The notes beneath the pieces were generated by a model, which worked only from the letters and a program-made list of their open reading frames with translations, made no database searches and was not told the DNA's origin. From FW021-bin31 sp036278455 (GTDB lineage Bacteria; Bacteroidota; Bacteroidia; Chitinophagales; Chitinophagaceae): DNA of 6,337 nucleotides. The position numbers and the translations under genes are program-made. The DNA is taken from positions 1 through 6,337 of the forward strand of contig DASULB010000423.1 of assembly GCA_036278455.1 (NCBI GenBank). Reading direction: 5' to 3'. How positions within the stretch are numbered: position 1 is the first letter of the stretch; the number at the start of each line of letters is the position of its first letter. Of this stretch, positions 1-5,445 are shown piece after piece.

Positions 1-2
1 AA

Positions 3-509
3 AACTTTCGTCATCCTTTATTGAATGATTCAAAACTGTTGAAGGCCGAAGAACGGGAATTATTGAGGAAAGTGATTGAAAAAAAAGCGCTGGCTTACGC
101 CGTAGCACGCGTGGATAATGAAGAAATTGACCGGATCAACATCCTGAAAGCCTCATTCAAAGCCATGCACCTGGCCATTGCCAGTCTTGCGACGGAACCA
201 CAATTACTGATTATAGACGGCAATTGTTTCGTCCGATATCAAAATATTCCCCACCAGTGTATCATTAAAGGCGATGGAATCTACGCCTCCATCGCCGCAG
301 CCAGCGTCCTGGCCAAAACCTACCGGGATGATTACATGCGAGAACTGCATACGCAGTTTCCGCAATACGCCTGGGCTGAAAACAAAGGCTATGCTACACA
401 AAAACATCGCGAAGCCATTCGCCGTTACGGCACTACCTGCTTTCACAGGCGTTCCTTCAAACAACTGCCGGATGAGGCTGAGTTATTTCAGTCGCTCGGG
501 GAGCAGTAA
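3..509 (+). CDS. rnhB: Ribonuclease HII, C-terminal part (5' end outside window)
   Basis: RNase HII cuts the RNA strand of RNA-DNA hybrids and removes single ribonucleotides misincorporated into DNA; it acts in the cytoplasm. The frame is open from base 3 and gives 168 visible residues. It begins NFRHPLLNDSK, which is internal to the family pattern, so the TTG at 21 is not the true start. The family is about 200 residues, so roughly 30 are missing, including the DE pair of the first catalytic motif. Two of the four catalytic acids are visible: the Asp of LLIIDGN (bases 216-218) and the Asp of IKGD, followed by the conserved ASIAAASVLAKTYRD segment. The C-terminal GYATQKHREAI and HRRSFK segments are also typical. 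It ends in TAA, 18 bases before the stop of a convergent gene. Identification is very secure; nothing looks broken. Confidence 0.96.
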   Translation, partial: NFRHPLLNDSKLLKAEERELLRKVIEKKALAYAVARVDNEEIDRINILKASFKAMHLAIASLATEPQLLIIDGNCFVRYQNIPHQCIIKGDGIYASIAAASVLAKTYRDDYMRELHTQFPQYAWAENKGYATQKHREAIRRYGTTCFHRRSFKQLPDEAELFQSLGEQ

Positions 510-527
510 AGCATTTACCGGGTTATC

Positions 528-1232
528 TTACTTGGTCACCCTCACTTTAATAACGATCTTTTTTACCCTGGCGGTATCCGAGGGGGTGACTTTGACATCA
601 GGACGGTGGGCGTCGCCCGGGAAAAAGAGAAAGAAAGTGCCAGGCTGGGCCACATAATATTTCCCGGGGCCTTTGTAATTGGCAGCATCTCTGGATGAAT
701 TATAAGGCACTGTTACCGTCAGATCGGAGGCTTTGGCTTTGCCAATTTTCTCTTCTCCCCGGATCATGCATTGGATATCGGCATACCGGCGGTGCGATTC
801 CCATCCGCTTTTGTCAAAGTCCTTGGGAACAAATTCAGTGATGGAGGCATATACATCCTTGCCCACGATAGGATAACTCCCCGGGGCGAGGCTGATGAGA
901 TCCTTGCGGTTCAGGAAAGCGAACGCCTTGTCCCACCAGATTTGATGCTTGTGATACTGGGCTGAAAATGTTTGCGCATTGATGTCGGAATTGGGCTTCT
1001 CCGACAGACCGTCCCTCCATTGGCCATGTTCCATCCACGTTTGGGCCGTCTCCCGGCTTTTCTTCCCCGAAGTGGTCCGGGACCCGGTCACCTGTGTCAT
1101 TCCGTCCAGGTAAAAGACCGAGAAGAGGAGCAACAAAAGGGCTCTCCGGCAGTACTTGCCGGGAAGGAGGTCTGAAATGGCGGCCTGCTTTGTATCTGCG
1201 GCCATATGTGTGCTGAAGCATGAACGTTTCAT
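528..1232 (-). CDS. YhcH/YjgK/YiaL (TabA/NanQ-like) family protein with probable signal peptide
   Basis: The protein has 234 residues. The region from about residue 85 to the end matches the YhcH/YjgK/YiaL (DUF386) cupin-like family, which includes E. coli TabA and the sialic acid anomerase NanQ. Visible family motifs are YPIVGKDVYASITEF, WESHRRYADIQ (E145, H147, D152), RGEEKIG, and FFLFFPGDAHRP (D207, H209), followed by a VKKIVIKV strand. The acids and histidines are candidate metal or substrate ligands. Typical members are about 150 residues. The extra N-terminus has RR at 29-30 and then a hydrophobic run, ALLLLLFSVFYL at 31-42, which looks like a signal peptide or membrane anchor, so export to the periplasm is inferred. 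The ATG at 1232 is favoured because a promoter lies just upstream; Met10 (1205) is an alternative that would shorten the long region before the hydrophobic core. It is probably monocistronic. The substrate is unknown; a sugar or sugar acid is likely from the family. Confidence 0.88.
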   Translation of the reverse strand: MKRSCFSTHMAADTKQAAISDLLPGKYCRRALLLLLFSVFYLDGMTQVTGSRTTSGKKSRETAQTWMEHGQWRDGLSEKPNSDINAQTFSAQYHKHQIWWDKAFAFLNRKDLISLAPGSYPIVGKDVYASITEFVPKDFDKSGWESHRRYADIQCMIRGEEKIGKAKASDLTVTVPYNSSRDAANYKGPGKYYVAQPGTFFLFFPGDAHRPDVKVTPSDTARVKKIVIKVRVTK

Positions 1233-1275
1233 GTACCGGAAATTTTTTAATGGATGAAGGATCGAAAACTTTTCT

Positions 1276-1306
1276 CAAAGCTAAGGTAAAAAACGTAACA
1301 ATGCAA
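1276..1306 (-). promoter_or_regulatory. Bacteroidota-type promoter for the YhcH-family gene
   Basis: Read on the minus strand, TAGCTTTG (1283 down to 1276) is a perfect match to the -7 consensus TAnnTTTG. A TTG (1306 down to 1304) lies 20 bases upstream and can serve as the -33 element. Transcription would begin near 1270, leaving a leader of about 37 bases before the ATG at 1232. No other site in this intergenic region fits the minus strand as well. Confidence 0.55.
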
Positions 1307-1317
1307 TCCTTTGCATT
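1300..1317. repeat. Perfect inverted repeat overlapping the -33 element (operator candidate)
   Basis: AATGCAA (1300-1306) and TTGCATT (1311-1317) are perfect 7-base arms around a TCCT spacer. The left arm covers the TTG proposed as the -33 element of the minus-strand promoter. An 18-base dyad in this position could bind a dimeric regulator. This is inferred from geometry alone; AT-rich dyads of this size also arise by chance. Confidence 0.35.
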
Positions 1318-1375
1318 TTGTTCGCTTTTACCACGCGCGCGGGCGCTTTTTTTAAATTTTTCTTAAATGTGTGCT

Positions 1376-1383
1376 TACCTTTA
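1376..1383 (+). promoter_or_regulatory. Weak Bacteroidota-type -7 element upstream of comB
   Basis: TACCTTTA differs from TAnnTTTG only in the last base. It lies 42 bases before the comB ATG, the usual distance. There is no TTG at the expected -33 spacing, only an AT-rich stretch (1347-1368). It is the best plus-strand candidate in the intergenic region, but weak. Confidence 0.35.
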
Positions 1384-1425
1384 TCGCGTAAATAAACCGG
1401 GAGCGGGCTCCGGGTTGCCAATTAG

Positions 1426-2181
1426 ATGCGTATGAGCGAACAATTAAAACCCCGCCTGGAAGTATGTCCTTCCCCGGCGATGTTGCCTTTGTATGATGTA
1501 AGCAGCAGTGTCGTGGTGATCATTGATGTACTGAGGGCCACCTCCACCATTTGTACGGCTTTGTATAACGGCGCTGAACAGGTGATACCAGTGGCCAGCG
1601 TAGCCGAATGCATCCGCACCGGCCAGGCGTTAAAGGCGATTACCGCAGGGGAACGCGACGGATTTATCGCCGAAGGACTCCAATATGGTAATTCGCCGTT
1701 TGAATACCCCAGGGAATTCGTAGCGGGCAAAACGGTCGTGCTGACCACTACCAACGGCACCCGGCTGCTGCATATGGCCTCCGGTGCCGCGATCATCATA
1801 ACCGGATCTTTTCCCAATCTCTCGGAGGTATGCAGCTACCTGGTGGGGCAATCTCTGGGCGTTATCCTCGGATGTGCGGCCTGGAAGGACCGTGTGAACC
1901 TGGAGGATATGTTATTTGCCGGGGCAGTGGTCAATCGTGTCAGGGGTCATTTTCACGTCGATTGTGATGCCGCGCTGATCGCCGAGACGCTGTACCTCCA
2001 GGCGCGCCATGATCTGTTCGGCGCCATGAAAAAGGCCACCCATTATCACCGGCTGGCCGGCTACGGCATGGAAAAGGATATCCGTTATTGCCTCACGGCC
2101 GATATAGCGCCTTCATTGCCCTTGCTGGAGAACGGCGCGCTGGTCAACCGGAGCACGGTTGTTGCAGCCACCGGCAGGTAG
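1426..2181 (+). CDS. comB: ComB-family 2-phosphosulfolactate phosphatase homologue
   Basis: The ComB family comprises Mg-dependent phosphatases that hydrolyse 2-phosphosulfolactate to sulfolactate, a step of archaeal coenzyme M synthesis; many bacteria without that pathway also carry a homologue. The 251 residues match full family length. Visible conserved segments are VVIIDVLRATST (30-41), NGAEQV, AGERDG (74-79), GLQYGNSPFEY (84-94), TTTNGTRLL (107-115), GCAAWKDRVNLEDMLFAGA (149-167), DCDAAL (179-184), the H206/H208 region and DIRYCLTAD (218-226). Acidic residues in the DVLRA, LED and CDAA segments are likely metal ligands. The start is ATG 1426; ATG 1432 is possible in the same frame. No comA or comC homologue is in view, so the physiological substrate is uncertain. 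No gene follows closely on this strand, so it is probably transcribed alone. Confidence 0.9.
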   Translation: MRMSEQLKPRLEVCPSPAMLPLYDVSSSVVVIIDVLRATSTICTALYNGAEQVIPVASVAECIRTGQALKAITAGERDGFIAEGLQYGNSPFEYPREFVAGKTVVLTTTNGTRLLHMASGAAIIITGSFPNLSEVCSYLVGQSLGVILGCAAWKDRVNLEDMLFAGAVVNRVRGHFHVDCDAALIAETLYLQARHDLFGAMKKATHYHRLAGYGMEKDIRYCLTADIAPSLPLLENGALVNRSTVVAATGR

Positions 2182-2640
2182 AAAGCTCATTATTTTGCTT
2201 ATTCTTTTGTTTATCGTTTTGCTCATTGTGCGCGGAGACTGGTGCTGTCCTTGCCAAAGGGTCCCGCAATTCCTCCAGAGTATGGTTGACCTGGCGCCGG
2301 AGCCGGAAATGGAAACGAAGCAGTGTCTCATCCTGGCGAAAAGGGTCAGGTCACGCTCCGGCTGCCACCAAAGGGCTGTGGCGGACCTTCAATAGCCTGC
2401 CCTCCGTTCTCCATAAAATTTCCGGTGCAGTTCACCGATCCATTTATAGCTACCCGGAAATTGGTCCGGCCCGGGTGACATTCATCCATGGGTTTCCCCT
2501 TGCAAGGACGCCTCTTCGGCCACCAGACGGGGCGTCCCGCTTGAATTATTTTACCGGAAAGGAGGCCGAGCCGGTTAGGAGAGCGCTCAGCATCCCTGTA
2601 GCGTTACCAGGTTGATAATTTTACCGCACTTGACAGGAAT
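2182..2640. other. Intergenic block without a recognisable gene
   Basis: About 460 bases between comB and the typA promoter hold no gene I can support. Longer open frames exist on both strands, but none has recognisable motifs. One plus-strand frame from a TTG inside comB (2159-2395) starts with a run of Leu/Ile and then reads DWCCPCQRV. One minus-strand frame is open for 86 codons (2603 down to 2346), with an ATG at 2489 that would give 47 residues beginning MDECHPG. Another minus-strand frame reads as a charged segment (DETLLRFHFRLRRQ). Because both strands look partly coding-like, a decayed gene is possible, as is a structured RNA. Besides the hairpins at 2452-2588 there are perfect 7-base arms TGACCTG/CAGGTCA (2287-2293, 2347-2353) and GCCGGAG/CTCCGGC (2296-2302, 2356-2362). 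No exact TAnnTTTG promoter was seen on either strand. Confidence 0.4.
2452..2588. repeat. Cluster of inverted repeats (possible structured RNA or degraded element)
   Basis: Four short perfect dyads lie within 140 bases. ACCCGG/CCGGGT (2452-2457, 2471-2476) has a 13-base loop. GGACGCC/GGCGTCC (2506-2512, 2531-2537) has an 18-base loop. ACCGG/CCGGT (2553-2557, 2571-2575) has a 13-base loop. GAGCGCTC (2581-2588) is a palindrome. None is followed by a T-run, so they are not obvious terminators. I recognise no RNase P RNA, tmRNA, SRP RNA or tRNA signature. Confidence 0.35.
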
Positions 2641-2654
2641 TCTTCGTACCTTTG
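2630..2654 (+). promoter_or_regulatory. Bacteroidota-type promoter for typA
   Basis: TACCTTTG (2647-2654) matches the TAnnTTTG -7 consensus exactly and is followed by CGCC. A TTGACA lies upstream (2630-2635), but its 14-base gap is shorter than the usual 19-20, so the true -33 contact may be a weaker sequence further upstream. Transcription would start near 2661, giving a leader of about 105 bases before typA. Confidence 0.55.
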
Positions 2655-2660
2655 CGCCCT

Positions 2661-2765
2661 CAATTTCTAAAGCGGTCAAGGAGACGGATTTGTGAGAAAT
2701 CCCGCCGGTTGCCCGTTTACTTGTTAAATTTTTAAAAGCCCCTCGGGGGAAAGCACCATTAGTTT
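2661..2765 (+). promoter_or_regulatory. typA 5' leader with two small hairpins
   Basis: The proposed leader contains GGATTT/AAATCC (2686-2691, 2697-2702) with a 5-base loop. Just before the start codon lies a tight CCCC-TC-GGGG-type hairpin (about 2739-2749) after an A/T-rich run. There is no clear Shine-Dalgarno site close to the ATG at 2766, as is usual in Bacteroidota. The second hairpin ends about 16 bases before the ATG and could affect ribosome loading. That regulatory role is inference; the structures are small. Confidence 0.3.
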
Positions 2766-4577
2766 ATGAATATTCGCAACATTGCCATCATAGCCCACGT
2801 AGATCACGGAAAAACCACCCTGGTGGATAAGATATTGCATCAGACCAAGGTTTTTCGGGAAAATGAAGATACGGTGGATCTGATCATGGACAGCAATGAG
2901 CTGGAACGTGAAAGGGGAATCACCATTTTCTCCAAAAATGCCAGTGTTTTTTATAAGGACGTGAAAATTAACGTGATCGATACCCCTGGTCACTCGGATT
3001 TCGGGGGGGAAGTGGAGCGCGTACTTCAGATGGCCGATGGCGTATTGTTGCTGGTGGATGCCTTTGAAGGGCCGATGCCGCAGACGCGTTTTGTGTTGCA
3101 AAAGGCATTGCAGTTGCACCTGCACCCCATCGTGGTGATCAATAAGGTGGACAAGCCCAATTGCCGCCCCGATGAGGTACATGACGCGATATTCGAGTTG
3201 TTTTTCAATCTGGACGCTACCGAAGAGCAGCTTAATTTCTCCACGATATACGGGTCCTCCAAGTTAGGCTGGTTCAATACTTCATTGACCCCTACGGATA
3301 ATATCAACACGTTGCTGGATGTTATTCTGGAAAAGGTGCCCGCACCCGTCGTGAGCGAAGGCACGCTGCAGATGCAGATCACTTCGCTGGATTACAGCAA
3401 TTTTCTGGGCCGTATTGCCGTGGGCAAAGTAGCCCGGGGCACTATCTCGGAAGGGCAGCAGGTCGTTTTATGCCGTGCAGACGGCAGCAATGTACGTTCC
3501 AAAGTAAAGGAACTCTATGTCTTTGAAGGACTCGGGAAAAAGAAAGTGAAGGAAGTGGTCGCCGGAGACATCTGCGCGATTGTCGGCATTGACGGCTTCA
3601 ATATCGGCGACACCGTATGTGATGCGGAAAACCCCGATCCGCTGCCCGTTATCGCCGTGGATGAGCCCACCATGAACATGCAGTTCAGCATTAATACCTC
3701 ACCGTTTTTTGGCCGGGACGGAAAATTCGTCACGAGCCGTCATTTGCGTGACCGCCTCATGAAGGAGCTTGAAAAGAACCTGGCGCTCAAAGTGGTGGAG
3801 ACTGCCAATTCAGATAGTTTCCAGGTGTATGGTCGCGGGATCCTTCATCTGAGCATTCTCATCGAAACGATGCGCAGGGAAGGCTATGAATTGCAGGTAG
3901 GCCAGCCACAGGTGATCGTCCGTGAAATAGACGGCCGCAAATGCGAGCCCTATGAGCAACTGGTCGTTGATGTTCCCGCCGATTACAGCGGTAAGGTGAT
4001 AGACATCGTCACCCAGAGGAAGGGCGAACTACAGGTCATGGAAAGCAAAGGAGAGATCCAGCACCTGGAATTCGAGATTCCCTCCCGCGGGTTGATAGGG
4101 CTGCGTTCACAAATGCTGACCTCCACCGCCGGGGAAGCCGTGATGGCACACCGGTTTGTTGAATATAAGCCCTGGAGAGGAATCATCCCGGGAAGGAATA
4201 ACGGGGTTTTACTGGCCAAGAACGCCGGTATCTCGACGGCGTATTCCATTGATAAATTGCAGGACAGGGGAGCATTTTTCATTGATCCGGGTGAAGAGGT
4301 ATACAACGGTCAGATTATCGGTGAGCACATTAAGCCCGGTGACCTGGTGGTGAATATTACAGAAGGGAAAAAACTTACCAATATGCGCGCCAGCGGCAGC
4401 GATGATTCTGCCCGCATCGCCCCCAAAGTGCAAATGACGATGGAGGAATGCATGGAATACATCCAGCAGGATGAATGCATTGAAATCACGCCAAAGATCA
4501 TCCGCATGCGCAAGATCATGTTGAATGAGGATGATCGCAAGCGCTATCAGAAGAACCTCAAGATCGAACAGGCCTGA
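2766..4577 (+). CDS. typA: Ribosome-associated translational GTPase TypA/BipA
   Basis: TypA/BipA is an EF-G-like GTPase that binds the ribosome and helps large-subunit assembly and growth under stress such as cold. The 603 residues are normal family length. The GTPase domain (about 1-195) shows G1 AHVDHGKT (10-17), G2 RERGIT (48-53), G3 DTPGH (72-76), G4 NKVD (126-129) and a G5-like GSSKLGW (163-169). A beta-barrel domain follows (about 200-295), then an EF-G-like domain with GRGILHLSILIETMRREGY (357-375). The C-terminal part has the BipA-diagnostic segments SRGLIGLRSQMLT (440-452), HRFVEYKPWRG (462-472), GVLLAKNAG (480-488) and LTNMRASGSDD (537-547). The His of the DTPGH motif, needed for hydrolysis in this GTPase class, is intact. 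The start ATG is fixed by the short N-terminus before G1. The gene ends in tandem stops, TGA then TAA. It is preceded by its own promoter and is probably monocistronic. Confidence 0.98.
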   Translation: MNIRNIAIIAHVDHGKTTLVDKILHQTKVFRENEDTVDLIMDSNELERERGITIFSKNASVFYKDVKINVIDTPGHSDFGGEVERVLQMADGVLLLVDAFEGPMPQTRFVLQKALQLHLHPIVVINKVDKPNCRPDEVHDAIFELFFNLDATEEQLNFSTIYGSSKLGWFNTSLTPTDNINTLLDVILEKVPAPVVSEGTLQMQITSLDYSNFLGRIAVGKVARGTISEGQQVVLCRADGSNVRSKVKELYVFEGLGKKKVKEVVAGDICAIVGIDGFNIGDTVCDAENPDPLPVIAVDEPTMNMQFSINTSPFFGRDGKFVTSRHLRDRLMKELEKNLALKVVETANSDSFQVYGRGILHLSILIETMRREGYELQVGQPQVIVREIDGRKCEPYEQLVVDVPADYSGKVIDIVTQRKGELQVMESKGEIQHLEFEIPSRGLIGLRSQMLTSTAGEAVMAHRFVEYKPWRGIIPGRNNGVLLAKNAGISTAYSIDKLQDRGAFFIDPGEEVYNGQIIGEHIKPGDLVVNITEGKKLTNMRASGSDDSARIAPKVQMTMEECMEYIQQDECIEITPKIIRMRKIMLNEDDRKRYQKNLKIEQA

Positions 4578-4590
4578 TAAAACTACCCGT

Positions 4591-4606
4591 CGGCGGGCGT
4601 CCGCCG
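4591..4606. terminator. GC-rich hairpin between convergent typA and the RDD gene
   Basis: CGGCGG (4591-4596), GCGT and CCGCCG (4601-4606) form a perfect 6-base stem with a 4-base loop, 11 bases past the second typA stop and 29 before the stop of the convergent gene. There is no immediate T-run on the plus strand; on the minus strand TTTT comes some 9 bases later. It may serve both genes as a terminator or 3'-end stabiliser, but it lacks the U-tract of a canonical intrinsic terminator. Confidence 0.45.
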
Positions 4607-4634
4607 GCTCCTGTGGACGAGAAGTGATCTATCT

Positions 4635-5354
4635 TTATCCACGGCTGCCTAAATAATTGTAGTCCGAGATGATGGTATGCAGGAACATGGAGGGATCCAT
4701 GTGGTCCTGGATATGCAACGTATCCCGGATCTTTTCCGCGGTGTTGTGCAGCAAAAGCAGGTTGTCCGAATGATTGTAATGCTGTAAAACTTCCTTGATA
4801 AGCTGAATGTCGGCGTCCTTCAGGGCAGCCGCCTCAGGGAACCGCACTTCATAATCTTCCTGTACCGGTACATAGAGTGTTTCCTGTAACGATGCCAGGG
4901 CCCTTGTTTTAATAACGGCGGTACCCGCCACCATATCGCCCAACCGTTGATGCTTTTTGCTTACCGCGACGCATATGACTGCGCAAAGGCTCTGGGTGAG
5001 GGTGAAATCCACCAGGCGGAACAGCCAGCGGATCATGAATTGCCCAAGCGTGGGACGGTTGCCATCCATGCTGACCACCCGGGTATTCATGGCCCTTTTG
5101 CCGATGCTTTGGCCGTTGAAGAAGACCTCCAGCACGAGATCATAAAAAACGATGGGGAGCGCCGCCAGGATAAACAGCAGCGAAGCGCCGGGGCCACCCT
5201 TCATGGCAAAGCCGGAGATCAGGATAATGATGATCAATACGTAAGCGATCACGACTGCCAGGTCGATCAGGCGCCCCAAAATACGGTCACCCAGGCTGCC
5301 CAGCTCAAAATCCAGCATGATGTTCTGTGAAGTATTGACCGGGATGGTACTCAT
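4635..5354 (-). CDS. RDD family integral membrane protein
   Basis: RDD proteins are small membrane proteins named for one conserved Arg and two conserved Asp; some members are linked to ion or solute transport, but most have no known role. Numbered from the ATG at 5354, the 239 residues contain GDRILGRLIDLAV (22-34), with R28 and D31 as the R and first D, and D72 as the likely second D. NGQSIGKRAMNTRVVSMDG (80-98) and KKHQRLGDMVAGTAVI (133-148) are typical. Hydrophobic segments are at about 33-50, 56-74 and 111-131. After residue 150 comes a soluble tail of about 90 residues without membrane segments, rich in charged residues. The frame also opens at a TTG (5357) directly before the ATG; ATG at 5354 is the more likely start. 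It is divergent from the SpoIIM-family gene across 91 bases, an arrangement suggesting a shared membrane function. Family assignment is secure; function is unknown. Confidence 0.92.
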   Translation of the reverse strand: MSTIPVNTSQNIMLDFELGSLGDRILGRLIDLAVVIAYVLIIIILISGFAMKGGPGASLLFILAALPIVFYDLVLEVFFNGQSIGKRAMNTRVVSMDGNRPTLGQFMIRWLFRLVDFTLTQSLCAVICVAVSKKHQRLGDMVAGTAVIKTRALASLQETLYVPVQEDYEVRFPEAAALKDADIQLIKEVLQHYNHSDNLLLLHNTAEKIRDTLHIQDHMDPSMFLHTIISDYNYLGSRG

Positions 5355-5387
5355 CAAATAAAGGTTTAATAGTTGACGGGAAAGGTT

Positions 5388-5395
5388 TATTTTTG
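5388..5395 (+). promoter_or_regulatory. Bacteroidota-type -7 element for the SpoIIM-family gene
   Basis: TATTTTTG matches TAnnTTTG exactly and lies 50 bases before the ATG at 5446, giving a predicted leader of about 40-45 bases. Upstream, TTGAC (5373-5377) is closer than usual at a 12-base gap, and a TTT at 5365-5367 is at about the right spacing. The divergent RDD gene has only an imperfect minus-strand candidate (TATTTTGC, 5414 down to 5407). Confidence 0.45.
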
Positions 5396-5445
5396 AAATT
5401 CAACGGGCAAAATACGTTAATGTTTTTAAACCCTTTCCGCTTACA

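Noticed and set aside
506..518. Small inverted repeat GTAAA/TTTAC between the rnhB and YhcH-family stops
   Set aside because: Five AT-rich base pairs with a 3-base loop are too weak to call a terminator.
274..657. 127-codon plus-strand open frame across the rnhB/YhcH-family junction
   Set aside because: It lies out of frame over the conserved rnhB C-terminus and antisense to the next gene; no recognisable domain.
835..1278. 147-codon minus-strand open frame
   Set aside because: It overlaps the YhcH-family gene in another frame; its translation shows no family motifs and is rich in Arg/Pro/Gly, as expected of a shadow frame.
1336..1357. GC stretch followed by a T-run (terminator-like) on the plus strand
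   Set aside because: Only a 4-base stem is possible and no plus-strand gene ends nearby; more likely part of the AT-rich comB promoter region.
2345..2352. GGTCAGGTC resembling the SRP RNA core
   Set aside because: The diagnostic sequence that should follow (CCGGAAGGAAGCAGCC-like) is absent.
2088..2615. 175-codon plus-strand open frame from inside comB
   Set aside because: Its first part is a shadow of comB, and the rest is Ser/Arg/Pro-rich with no domain; I treat the region after comB as unexplained rather than as this gene.
2565..2625. tRNA-like look of GAGCCGGTTAGGAGAGCGCTC
   Set aside because: It resembles a D-arm at a glance, but there is no acceptor stem, no anticodon arm of proper geometry and no GGTTCGA T-loop.
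2724..3182. 152-codon minus-strand open frame over the start of typA
   Set aside because: It is antisense to the invariant GTPase motifs of typA; no motif of its own.
4947..5330. 127-codon plus-strand open frame opposite the RDD gene
   Set aside because: Antisense shadow; the minus strand encodes clear RDD motifs and membrane segments over the same bases.
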